Of a stretch of 47,815 bases of DNA, positions 6,950 through 13,985 are shown in pieces. Every line of letters begins with the position of its first letter. Positions within the stretch are counted from its first letter, which is position 1. The stretch is taken from positions 1-47,815 of the forward strand of contig ONPY01000016.1 of assembly GCA_900319835.1 (NCBI GenBank), written 5' to 3'. The DNA is from an uncultured Eubacteriales bacterium (GTDB lineage: Bacteria > Bacillota_A > Clostridia > Oscillospirales > Oscillospiraceae). The position numbers and the translations under genes are program-made. The notes beneath the pieces are model-generated. The model searched no databases, was not told the origin of the DNA, and saw nothing but the letters and a program-made list of their open reading frames with translations.

Positions 6950-9748
6950 TCAGAGCTTTGCCACCACGGCGGCGCAGCGGGGGCAGAGGCCGGTCTCGGC
7001 GTCGGCCTCAACGGTCTGCTTCCAGCAGCGGGGGCACTTGGCGCCGGGGGCCTCGATGACGGAGATGCCCAGCGTGGGGACCTGGCTGCTTTTGCCGGTG
7101 ACGGCGCCCTCTTCTGGCTCATCCTCGGCCACCAGGCACTTGGAGACGATCAGCAGGTCGGCCAGATTCATGTCGGAGAGATTGTCCAGCAGGGCCTTGG
7201 CGTCCCGGTCGCCGGGGCGGAAGGTGACGGCGGCCTCCAGGGGCTTGCCGATGCGCTTGTCGGCGCGGGCGGCCTCCAGCACGGCGTTGACGTCGTTGCG
7301 CAGGGCGATCAGGGAATCCCAGCGGGCCATCTCGCTCTCGCTGAGGGCGTAGTCCGCGAAGGGCTTGTTCATGAGGTTGAGCACCACGTTGCGCTTGTCG
7401 TCATCGGCGCGGTGAGGCATGGCCTGCCAGATCTCATCGCAGGTGAAGGCGAGGATCGGGGCGAACATCTTGGTCATGGAGTCGAGGATCAGGTACAGGG
7501 CGGTCTGGGCGCTGCGGCGCTTGAGACCCTCCCGCTCCTCGCAGTAGAGGCGATCCTTGATAATATCCAGATAGAAGCTGGAGAGCTCGACGACGCAGAA
7601 GTCGTTGACGGCGTGGGAGATCACATGGAACTCGTAATTCCTGTAGGCCTCCTCGACCTTCTCGATCAGCTCATTGAGCTTGGTGACGGCCCAGCGGTCC
7701 AGCGGCAGCATGTCCGCGGGGGCGACCAGCTGGTCGGGATCGAAGCCATCCAGGTTGCCCAGGCAGTAGCGGGCGGTGTTGCGGAACTTGAGGTAGTTCT
7801 GGCTTAACTGCTTGAAGATCTCCTTGGAGCAGCGCACGTCCACATGGTAGTCGGCGGAGCCGGCCCAGAGGCGGACGATGTCCGCGCCGAATTCCTTGAT
7901 GAGGTCGGCGGGATCGACGCCGTTGCCCAGGGACTTGTGCATGACGCGGCCCTCGCCGTCGACGGTCCAGCCGTGGGTCAGGCACTCCTTATAGGGGGCG
8001 CCCTGCTCCAGCGCGCCGACAGCCACCAGCAGGGAGGACTGGAACCAGCCTCTGTACTGGTCGCCGCCCTCGATGTACATGGTGGAGGGCCAGAAGCCCT
8101 GGTCGCGCTTCATGGCGGCGTAGTGGGTGGAGCCGGAGTCGAACCAGCCGTCCAGGGTGTCGGTCTCCTGGGTGAAGTGCTTGCCGCCGCAGTGCGGGCA
8201 GGTGAAGCCCTCGGGCAGGATATCACGCGCGGGGCGGTCGAACCAGGCGTTGGAGCCCTCCTTCTCGAAGAGCTGGGCCACAGCCTCAATGCTCTCCTCG
8301 GTGCAGACGGGCTTGCCGCAGTCGTCGCAGTAGAACACGGGGATGGGCAGACCCCAGCGGCGCTGACGGGAGATGCACCAGTCGGCGCGTTCGCGGATCA
8401 TGGCGCCCATGCGCTCCTTGCCCCAGGCGGGCAGCCAGCGCACGTCCTCGCAGGCGGCCACGGCCTCCTCCTTGAAGGAGTCGACGGAGCAGAACCACTG
8501 GGGGGTGGCGCGGAAGATGATGGGGTTTTTGCAGCGCCAGCAGTGGGGGTAGCTGTGCATGATATTTTCGGAGGCGAAGAGGGCGCCGCTGGCCTTCATG
8601 TCAGCCAGGATCACGGGGTTGGACTCCTCCACACCGAGACCCGCGTACTTGCCGGCGTAGTCGGTGTGGCGGCCCTGATCATCCACGGGGACGACCATCT
8701 CGGTGCCGTAGCGCATGCAGGTCTGATAGTCGTCAGCGCCGAAGCCGGGGGCGGTGTGGACGCAGCCGGTACCGGAATCCATGGTGACGTAGTCGGCCAG
8801 CATCAGCAGACTGGTCTTGTCCAGGAAGGGGTGGTGGGCCAGCATGTACTCGAAGAAGCGGCCCTCGTGGGTCTCCACGATCTCCCAGGAATCAATGCCG
8901 CCGGCCTTCATGACGGCGGGGATCAGGGCCTCGGCCATGATGTACATCTCGCCGGAGGGCACCTTCACGATGGCGTAGCTGTCGCCGGGGGAGAGGGTGA
9001 TGCCGAGGTTGCCCGGCAGGGTCCAGGTGGTGGTGGTCCAGATCAGGAAGAAGAGCCTGGACTTGTCCAGATGGCTCAGCTTGCCCAGATCGTCGTGCAT
9101 GGGGAACTTGACGTAGACGGTGGTAACGGGGTCGTCGTGGTATTCGATCTCGGCCTCGGCCAGGGCGGTCTCGTCGTGGGCGCACCAGTAGACGGGCTTG
9201 AGCCCCTTGTAGATGTGGCCGTTGCGGTACATCTTGCCGAAGATGCGCACCTCGTCGGCTTCAAAGCCCTTGTTCATGGTGAGATAGGGGTGCTCCCAGT
9301 CGCCCAGGACGCCCAGGCGCTTGAAGCCCTCCATCTGACGGTGGACGTATTTGTCGGCGTAGGCGTGGCAGGCGGAGCGGAAATCCGCAACGCTCATGGC
9401 CTTGTGGTTGAGCTTCTGCTCCTTGATGATGGCCGACTCAATGGGCATACCGTGGTTGTCCCAGCCGGGGATGTAGGGGACGTGGTAGCCGCGCATCATG
9501 TAGCTGCGGTTGATGAAGTCCTTGAGGGACTTGTTCAGGGCGTGGCCCATGTGAATGTCGCCGTTGGAGAAGGGAGGGCCGTCGTGGAGATTGAAGAGGG
9601 GCAGATTCTCGCTCTTCTTCAGATGCTCACGGTAGACGTCCTGCTCCTGCCAAGCCTTGAGCATTTCGGGCTCGCGCTTGGGCAGACCCGCCCGCATGGG
9701 GAAGTCGGTCTTCGGGAGGTTGAGGGTTGCGTTAAAATCCTTTGCCAT
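6950..9748 (-). CDS. ileS: Isoleucyl-tRNA synthetase
   Basis: The 932-residue class I synthetase charges tRNA-Ile. The HIGH box reads HMGH (about residues 66-69). The KMSKS box is altered to 'VMHKSLGN', a form I recall from other Clostridia. The CP1 editing domain lies in the first half. The anticodon-binding helical domain is followed by a C-terminal zinc ribbon with two CPRC pairs, the bacterial (type 1) arrangement. I looked for a T-box leader upstream and saw none: only about 80 nt separate it from divIVA. The start has GGAG 9 nt upstream. Position beside divIVA and lspA is the usual Firmicutes order. Confidence 0.97.
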   Translation of the reverse strand: MAKDFNATLNLPKTDFPMRAGLPKREPEMLKAWQEQDVYREHLKKSENLPLFNLHDGPPFSNGDIHMGHALNKSLKDFINRSYMMRGYHVPYIPGWDNHGMPIESAIIKEQKLNHKAMSVADFRSACHAYADKYVHRQMEGFKRLGVLGDWEHPYLTMNKGFEADEVRIFGKMYRNGHIYKGLKPVYWCAHDETALAEAEIEYHDDPVTTVYVKFPMHDDLGKLSHLDKSRLFFLIWTTTTWTLPGNLGITLSPGDSYAIVKVPSGEMYIMAEALIPAVMKAGGIDSWEIVETHEGRFFEYMLAHHPFLDKTSLLMLADYVTMDSGTGCVHTAPGFGADDYQTCMRYGTEMVVPVDDQGRHTDYAGKYAGLGVEESNPVILADMKASGALFASENIMHSYPHCWRCKNPIIFRATPQWFCSVDSFKEEAVAACEDVRWLPAWGKERMGAMIRERADWCISRQRRWGLPIPVFYCDDCGKPVCTEESIEAVAQLFEKEGSNAWFDRPARDILPEGFTCPHCGGKHFTQETDTLDGWFDSGSTHYAAMKRDQGFWPSTMYIEGGDQYRGWFQSSLLVAVGALEQGAPYKECLTHGWTVDGEGRVMHKSLGNGVDPADLIKEFGADIVRLWAGSADYHVDVRCSKEIFKQLSQNYLKFRNTARYCLGNLDGFDPDQLVAPADMLPLDRWAVTKLNELIEKVEEAYRNYEFHVISHAVNDFCVVELSSFYLDIIKDRLYCEEREGLKRRSAQTALYLILDSMTKMFAPILAFTCDEIWQAMPHRADDDKRNVVLNLMNKPFADYALSESEMARWDSLIALRNDVNAVLEAARADKRIGKPLEAAVTFRPGDRDAKALLDNLSDMNLADLLIVSKCLVAEDEPEEGAVTGKSSQVPTLGISVIEAPGAKCPRCWKQTVEADAETGLCPRCAAVVAKL

Positions 9749-9782
9749 AAGTTTCCTGCTCCTGTATGTGTATATGTAATGA

Positions 9783-9808
9783 GGGGCGCGCGCTTATGCG
9801 CGCGCCCC
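9783..9808. other. GC-rich hairpin between divIVA and ileS
   Basis: A perfect 11-bp stem (ggggcgcgcgc / gcgcgcgcccc) with a 4-nt loop lies in the 79-nt gap. Neither strand gives a good T-run, so it is more likely a transcript-stabilising or attenuating hairpin than a full terminator. Confidence 0.5.
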
Positions 9809-9827
9809 GGAAATGGTCTGAGCGAGA

Positions 9828-10451
9828 TCAGAGAGAGAAGGTCTGGGTGTTGTCCAGCTTGCGCTGACGGGTGGTGTAGTCGGGGGCTTCGGGGATGTCG
9901 ATCTTGATGGCGGGATCGGGGGAGAGCTTTGCGGCGCTGTCCTCGATGGCGCGGACGGTCTCGTCCACATCGGGCTCCTCGACGGCGGGAGCGGCAAGGC
10001 CCATGTCGTTCATGATGCCCTCCAGCTTGCCCACCTGGGAATTGCACAGGGCCTTGGCGGCCTCAAAGAACTTGGCGGTGGCGGCCTTCGCGTCGGCCAG
10101 ACGCTTCTCCTCGGCGTCGGCGCGGTCGGTGATGGAGCCGACGGTCTCCTGAGCCTTCTTCTCGGCCTCGGCCACGGTGGCGGCGGCGCGCTGGCGCGCC
10201 TCGCTCTCGATCTGGACGGCGAGCTTCTGGGCGGAGAGAATGGCGTTGTTGAGAGCCTCCTCGTTGGCGCGGTACTCCTCGATCTTATCGACAAGGACCT
10301 TCATCTTGCTCTTGAGAACGGCGTTCTCCTTCTGGGTCGCGGCCACGTCGTCGGCCAGCTCCTCAAGGAAATCATCGACGGTGTCTCTGTCATAGCCGTT
10401 GAAACGGACGACCTCAAAACCCTTTTCGCGAATATCCTGTGCAGTAATCAT
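9828..10451 (-). CDS. divIVA: DivIVA-domain cell-division/polarity protein
   Basis: The 207-residue cytoplasmic protein begins with the DivIVA membrane-binding region ('TAQDIREKGFEVVRFNGYD', residues 3-21, then 'VDDFLEEL'). A long coiled coil follows, about 25-125, rich in A, E, K and Q. The last 60 residues are acidic and less structured. The family senses negative membrane curvature at septum and poles and recruits division or wall proteins. AAAGGTGG precedes the ATG. It follows sepF by about 40 nt, the conserved ylm-divIVA-ileS order. Whether it works in septum placement or polar growth here is unknown. Confidence 0.93.
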   Translation of the reverse strand: MITAQDIREKGFEVVRFNGYDRDTVDDFLEELADDVAATQKENAVLKSKMKVLVDKIEEYRANEEALNNAILSAQKLAVQIESEARQRAAATVAEAEKKAQETVGSITDRADAEEKRLADAKAATAKFFEAAKALCNSQVGKLEGIMNDMGLAAPAVEEPDVDETVRAIEDSAAKLSPDPAIKIDIPEAPDYTTRQRKLDNTQTFSL

Positions 10452-10491
10452 AGCTTATCCACCTTTCGATTCTTTTGTGATCCGCCCCGGA

Positions 10492-11073
10492 TCAGAAGTA
10501 GTGACCGGAGGACTCCGGCTGCTCGGGCTGCGCGCCCAGAATGTCCACATTCTGGGGCGTGATAAAGTACGTTTTTGCGGACACGGGGGTAATCTTTCCG
10601 CCGAGGGCAAAGGCGATGCCGGACAGGAAATCCAGCAGGCGCCGCGCGGTTTCGGCCGGGACGTTCTCCAGCGTCATCACCACGGTCAGGTCCTGCTGCA
10701 GGTAGCCCACCAGCTCTCCCGCCTCGTCAAAGGTCTTGGGGGAGAAGAGCAGGACCGAGGTCTCCTTGCCGCCGAAGTTGACGGTGCCGGATCTGCGGGG
10801 CTTGCCGCCGGCCTTTTTCAGACCCAGGTTGCCGAAGATGCCGCCGCCGGATTCACCGGCCGGCTTCTTGCTCTGCTGCGGCTCCTCCTCGGGCTCGGGT
10901 CCCGCGGAGCTGTTGTCGGAGAAGGCGCTCTCAAAGGCCATCTGTGCCGCGGAGATCGGGCTCTTCTGCTCCGCCTTCGGCTGGGGCTTGAAGCTCGTGT
11001 CGGCGCCCTCGAAGAAATCCTCCTCGTCGTCATAGGGCTGCGTCAGTTTTTTCAATCCATCCATGAAACCCAT
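10492..11073 (-). CDS. sepF: Cell division protein SepF
   Basis: This 193-residue protein has a short amphipathic N terminus ('MGFMDGLKKL') likely to bind membrane. An acidic, disordered linker (about 15-85) precedes the SepF core (about 100-193). Core hallmarks are 'LLFSPKTFDEAGELVGYLQ', 'VVMTLENVP' and 'RLLDFLSGIAFALGGKITPV'. SepF binds the FtsZ C-terminal peptide and tethers the Z-ring to the membrane. GGAGG lies 8 nt before the ATG. It sits between ylmE and divIVA, as in Bacillus. The linker is somewhat longer than in B. subtilis SepF. Confidence 0.94.
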   Translation of the reverse strand: MGFMDGLKKLTQPYDDEEDFFEGADTSFKPQPKAEQKSPISAAQMAFESAFSDNSSAGPEPEEEPQQSKKPAGESGGGIFGNLGLKKAGGKPRRSGTVNFGGKETSVLLFSPKTFDEAGELVGYLQQDLTVVMTLENVPAETARRLLDFLSGIAFALGGKITPVSAKTYFITPQNVDILGAQPEQPESSGHYF

Positions 11074-11099
11074 GGGCTAACCTCCAATTGCCGACCCTG

Positions 11100-11804
11100 T
11101 CAGCTCTTTGCAGGGTAAACCCGGTGCCCGAAAATGGCCGTGCCGACGCGCACCATGTTTGCCCCGCAGGCAATCGCGGCCTCGTAATCGCCGCTCATGC
11201 CCATGGACATAAAATCCATGCGTACATTATCGTATTTTTTTTCGCCATTGTCAATAAAAAGCTGCCGCAAAAGCTGAAAATAGGGGAGATTTTCCTCTGG
11301 CCTCTGGCAGATCGGGGGGATCGTCATCAGTCCGCGGACGGAAACGGCCGGAAATTCAGCCGCCGCCGCCAGCATTTCCGGCAGCATTTCCGGGGCAAAG
11401 CCGGATTTGGAGTCCTCGCCCCCGGTGTTGACCTCCAGCAGAATGTCCTGCGTGATGCCGCGCTTGAGGGCCTGCTTGTTGATCTCCCGCATCAGCTCCA
11501 CGCTGTCCACGGAGTGAATCAGCTCCACCAGACCCACCAGGTACTTGACCTTGTTCTTCTGCAGCGAGCCGATGAAGTGGAGACGGGCCCCCTCGTAGGC
11601 GCCCTGCGCGTGCTTCTCCAGCAGCTCCTGCACGCGGTTTTCCCCGCAGGCGGGCAATCCCGCGCATATCGCCTCCCGCACACGGTCGGCGTCGTTCATC
11701 TTGGTGGCGCCGATGAGCAGGATGTCCTTCGGGTCCCGTCCGGCCTTCTCCGCCGCCCGGGCGATATTGGCCTGCACCTGTGCCAGATTTTCCGCAATGG
11801 TCAT
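11100..11804 (-). CDS. ylmE: PLP-homeostasis protein, YggS/YlmE/PLPBP family
   Basis: This 234-residue protein binds pyridoxal 5'-phosphate and buffers its cellular level; it has no well-proven enzymatic reaction. The Schiff-base lysine is Lys35 in 'LIGATKMND'. The 'LHFIGSLQKNK' motif and the phosphate-binding 'FMSMGMSGDYEAAI' near the C terminus complete the single-domain alanine-racemase-like barrel. The usual family motif is 'VSKT'; 'ATKM' is common in Clostridia (recollection). It lies 26 nt upstream of sepF, the classic ylmE-sepF pair. The ATG is preceded by GAGAGAAGG. Confidence 0.93.
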   Translation of the reverse strand: MTIAENLAQVQANIARAAEKAGRDPKDILLIGATKMNDADRVREAICAGLPACGENRVQELLEKHAQGAYEGARLHFIGSLQKNKVKYLVGLVELIHSVDSVELMREINKQALKRGITQDILLEVNTGGEDSKSGFAPEMLPEMLAAAAEFPAVSVRGLMTIPPICQRPEENLPYFQLLRQLFIDNGEKKYDNVRMDFMSMGMSGDYEAAIACGANMVRVGTAIFGHRVYPAKS

Positions 11805-11869
11805 AGTGAAACCTTCTCTCTGTATGGAAATGGGAATGTATTTGTCTGCCTTTCGGCTCGCGTGAGCGG

Positions 11870-11938
11870 CTCCCTTTGGATAAAGGCATTGCGCCCTTTA
11901 CGGGTGGAGCTGTCGCGAAGCGACTGAGGGATCAAACC
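11870..11938. repeat. Family A palindromic repeat (short variant)
   Basis: The gap between the HlyD-like gene and ylmE contains 'ctccctttggataaagg', 'tgcgccctttacgggtggag', 'gtcgcgaagcgac' and 'tgagggatcaaac'. This is a decayed or variant copy of the interspersed palindrome, close to the one at 21259-21330. Confidence 0.6.
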
Positions 11939-11978
11939 CGGGGCGGCCGGGGTGGATGCCCTGCGGGTGCGTCTGCCC

Positions 11979-12581
11979 CTACGATACGATCTCCGCCTCC
12001 ACAAAGCGCGCGCGGCCGAGGAAATCCTCGCCCTCGGTCAGGCGCAGCAGCAGGGCCGTGCGGCCCGCGCCGTCCGTTTCGGCGGAGAGCACCCGTGCGG
12101 CAAGGAGCCCATCCCGCCCTTCAAAGCGCAGGCGCAGCACGGCGCCCGCCTCCGGCGGCGCGCCCCCCTCGAGAAAGGCCGCATAGAAAAAGGCGCGGCC
12201 GGTGACCAGCCTCGCGCCGCCGGCCGCCCGGGGCGCCGTCTCCAGCAGCCGGTCCAGCTTTTCCGGGCTCAGCGCCTCGGCGTCCGCGGGGGTTAAAAAC
12301 TCCCAGCCGTCGGCGCTGTCGAAGTACAGCCCGGAGCCGCGCCCGGTCTCCCTCGCGGAGAGCCGCTTTCCGTCCTCCGCCACCGCGGGCGCCTCCCCCG
12401 ACGGGAAAACCTGCTCCTGCCGGAGGACGATGCCGCGCAGAGAGCCGCCGGGCTGAGGCGGGGAACTCTCCTCCGCCTCCTGTGGGGCGGGGATGCGCCC
12501 GAAGAGCGCCGCCCCCGCCCATGCGGAGACCGCCAGAAACAGCAGCGCCGTCAGCGCGGCATAGAAGCGGGAGGCGGACAA
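11979..12581 (-). CDS. Short HlyD-like membrane-anchored protein, unknown function
   Basis: The 200-residue protein has one N-terminal membrane helix (about residues 7-30) and a soluble extracytoplasmic region. The C-terminal part ('RLVTGRAFFYAAFLEGG', 'GAVLRLRFEG', 'VLSAETDGAGRTALLLRLT') resembles the last beta-barrel of HlyD-family periplasmic adaptors that sit next to ylmE-sepF in related Clostridia (recollection). Those run over 400 residues, so this copy would be shortened. The start is TTG directly after the hfq stop (TGATTG), and the ribosome site GGCGGAGGG lies inside the hfq 3' end, indicating coupling. No partner exporter is nearby. Confidence 0.72.
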   Translation of the reverse strand: MSASRFYAALTALLFLAVSAWAGAALFGRIPAPQEAEESSPPQPGGSLRGIVLRQEQVFPSGEAPAVAEDGKRLSARETGRGSGLYFDSADGWEFLTPADAEALSPEKLDRLLETAPRAAGGARLVTGRAFFYAAFLEGGAPPEAGAVLRLRFEGRDGLLAARVLSAETDGAGRTALLLRLTEGEDFLGRARFVEAEIVS

Positions 12582-12809
12582 TCAGCCCTCCGCCTCAAAG
12601 ACGATGGGCCTGGGGGGTACGACGGTGGAGATCGCGTGCTTGTAAATCAGCTGCTGCTTGCCCTCGGAATCGAGGATCACGGTGAAGCCGTCGAAGCCCT
12701 TCACCACGCCGTGCAGCTGAAAGCCGTTCATGAGAAACATGGTCACGACGGCCTTGTCCTTCCTCAACTGGTTGAGGAACGTATCTTGGAGGTTCTGCGT
12801 TTTCTGCAT
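12582..12809 (-). CDS. hfq: RNA chaperone Hfq
   Basis: The 75-residue Sm-like protein forms a hexameric ring that binds small RNAs and A-rich mRNA tracts. Sm1 ('[14 protein letters not shown]...[13 protein letters not shown]') and Sm2 ('[10 protein letters not shown]', about 56-65) are clear. The start is set at the ATG at 12809, because GGAG (12819-12822) is 9 nt upstream. A TTG at 12818 would give three extra residues but directly abuts the GGAG, so it cannot be served by it. It follows miaA, a conserved pairing across bacteria, and the HlyD-like gene is coupled to its stop codon. Confidence 0.95.
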   Translation of the reverse strand: MQKTQNLQDTFLNQLRKDKAVVTMFLMNGFQLHGVVKGFDGFTVILDSEGKQQLIYKHAISTVVPPRPIVFEAEG

Positions 12810-12876
12810 TTCAGCCAACTCCTATCTCGGGAGCGGCCGCATTTCGCCGCTCCGGTATGTATTTTCGTGTGAAAGC

Positions 12877-13839
12877 TCACACGAAAACAGCATACCCGCG
12901 GTCTCGCAAAAACGCGGTCGAAGTCTGGAGGGCGGCGGCAAAATCCGGCTCACCGTCCCACTGGATGCGCAGACAGTCCTCCCAGCGCTTGAACCAGGTG
13001 AGCTGGCGCTTTGCGTAGCGGCGGCTGCCCAGCGCGATGAGCGAGGCGGCCTGCTCTCTCGTCAGCTCCCCCCGCAGGGCCAGTACCGCCTCCTTGTAGC
13101 CGATGGCCTGCATGGCGGTGCAGTCCGGGGAGAGCCCGGCGGCAAGCAGCGCCTCGACCTCTTCAAAGAGGCCTTTTTTCACCATCTCGCTCACCCGCCG
13201 GTCGATGCGGCGGTAGAGGTCGGCCCGGTCCCGGTAGCCCAGCACGATCCGAGCCGCGTCGTAGCGGGGCGGCCGGCGGCGGGTCTCCTCGTCGTGTTCG
13301 GTGGCGGTCACGCCCGTGAGCCGGTAGATCTCGATGGCCCGCACGATGCGCCGCCTGTCCCCGGGGTGCAGGCGCCTGGCACGCTCCGGGTCAAATTCAG
13401 CAAGACGGCGGAGCATCTCTTCTCCGCCGACGCGGTCGTATTCCTGTTCCAGCTCCTGCCGCAGGGCCCGGTCCTCCCGGTTTTCGGCGAAGTCCCGCCC
13501 CGCGAGCAGCGAGTCGATATACAGCCCCGTGCCGCCCACCAGGATGGGCGTCCTGCCGTCTTTCAGCAGCCGGTCGCAGATTGCCCCGGCCTCTTCCACA
13601 TAGCGGGCGACCGAGTAATTCTCCCAGGGCTCCGCCACGTCCAGCATGTGGTGGGGCGCGGCGGCGCGCTCGGTTTCATCGGCCTTGGCGGTGCCGATGT
13701 CCATGCCGCGGTAGACCTGCATGGAGTCGGCGGAGACGATCTCGCCCCTCAGGGCGTGCGCCAGCTCAATGCCGAGCCGGGTCTTGCCCGAGGCGGTGGG
13801 CCCGGCGATGACGACGATTTGGTTTTGTATCCGGATCAC
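12877..13839 (-). CDS. miaA: tRNA dimethylallyltransferase
   Basis: The 320-residue enzyme adds a dimethylallyl group to N6 of A37 in tRNAs reading UNN codons. A P-loop GPTASGKT (about residues 13-20) is followed by 'SADSMQVYRGMDIGTAK' and 'GGTGLYIDSLL'. The C-terminal 'ALGSRRYAKRQLTWFKRW' is diagnostic. The frame stays open upstream to 14127, but that stretch is a palindromic repeat. The GTG at 13839 gives the family length and has AAAGGG 4 nt upstream. It sits between mutL and hfq. Its product is the substrate of MiaB, encoded at 16023. Confidence 0.94.
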   Translation of the reverse strand: MIRIQNQIVVIAGPTASGKTRLGIELAHALRGEIVSADSMQVYRGMDIGTAKADETERAAAPHHMLDVAEPWENYSVARYVEEAGAICDRLLKDGRTPILVGGTGLYIDSLLAGRDFAENREDRALRQELEQEYDRVGGEEMLRRLAEFDPERARRLHPGDRRRIVRAIEIYRLTGVTATEHDEETRRRPPRYDAARIVLGYRDRADLYRRIDRRVSEMVKKGLFEEVEALLAAGLSPDCTAMQAIGYKEAVLALRGELTREQAASLIALGSRRYAKRQLTWFKRWEDCLRIQWDGEPDFAAALQTSTAFLRDRGYAVFV

Positions 13840-13884
13840 CGGCCCTTTCTCTCCCCGCAGCGTGAGGAGCACAGCGTGTGGTTT

Positions 13885-13981
13885 CGATCCCCCACCGCCT
13901 GCGGCGGAGCCCCTTTCCGAAAGGGGACCGTATGTGCCTCCCTTTGGGAAAGGGAGGTGGCCCGAAGGGCCGGAGGGATCG
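13885..13981. repeat. Family A palindromic repeat between mutL and miaA
   Basis: The segment holds two linked palindromes: 'accgcctgcggcgg' with 'cccctttccgaaagggg', then 'ctccctttgggaaagggag' with 'tggcccgaagggcc' and a closing 'ggagggatcgg'. The flanks 'cgatcccc' and 'ggagggatcg' are near-inverted. It lies entirely between the mutL stop and the miaA start. Confidence 0.75.
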
Positions 13982-13985
13982 GTTT

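Noticed and set aside
9749..9827. T-box leader for ileS
   Set aside because: The 79-nt gap holds only a GC hairpin. There is no T-box sequence, specifier loop or room for one.
11205..11260. AT-rich run inside ylmE as possible promoter
   Set aside because: It encodes the well-conserved 'DNGEKKYDNVRMDF' segment and has no spaced -35/-10 pair leading to a gene.
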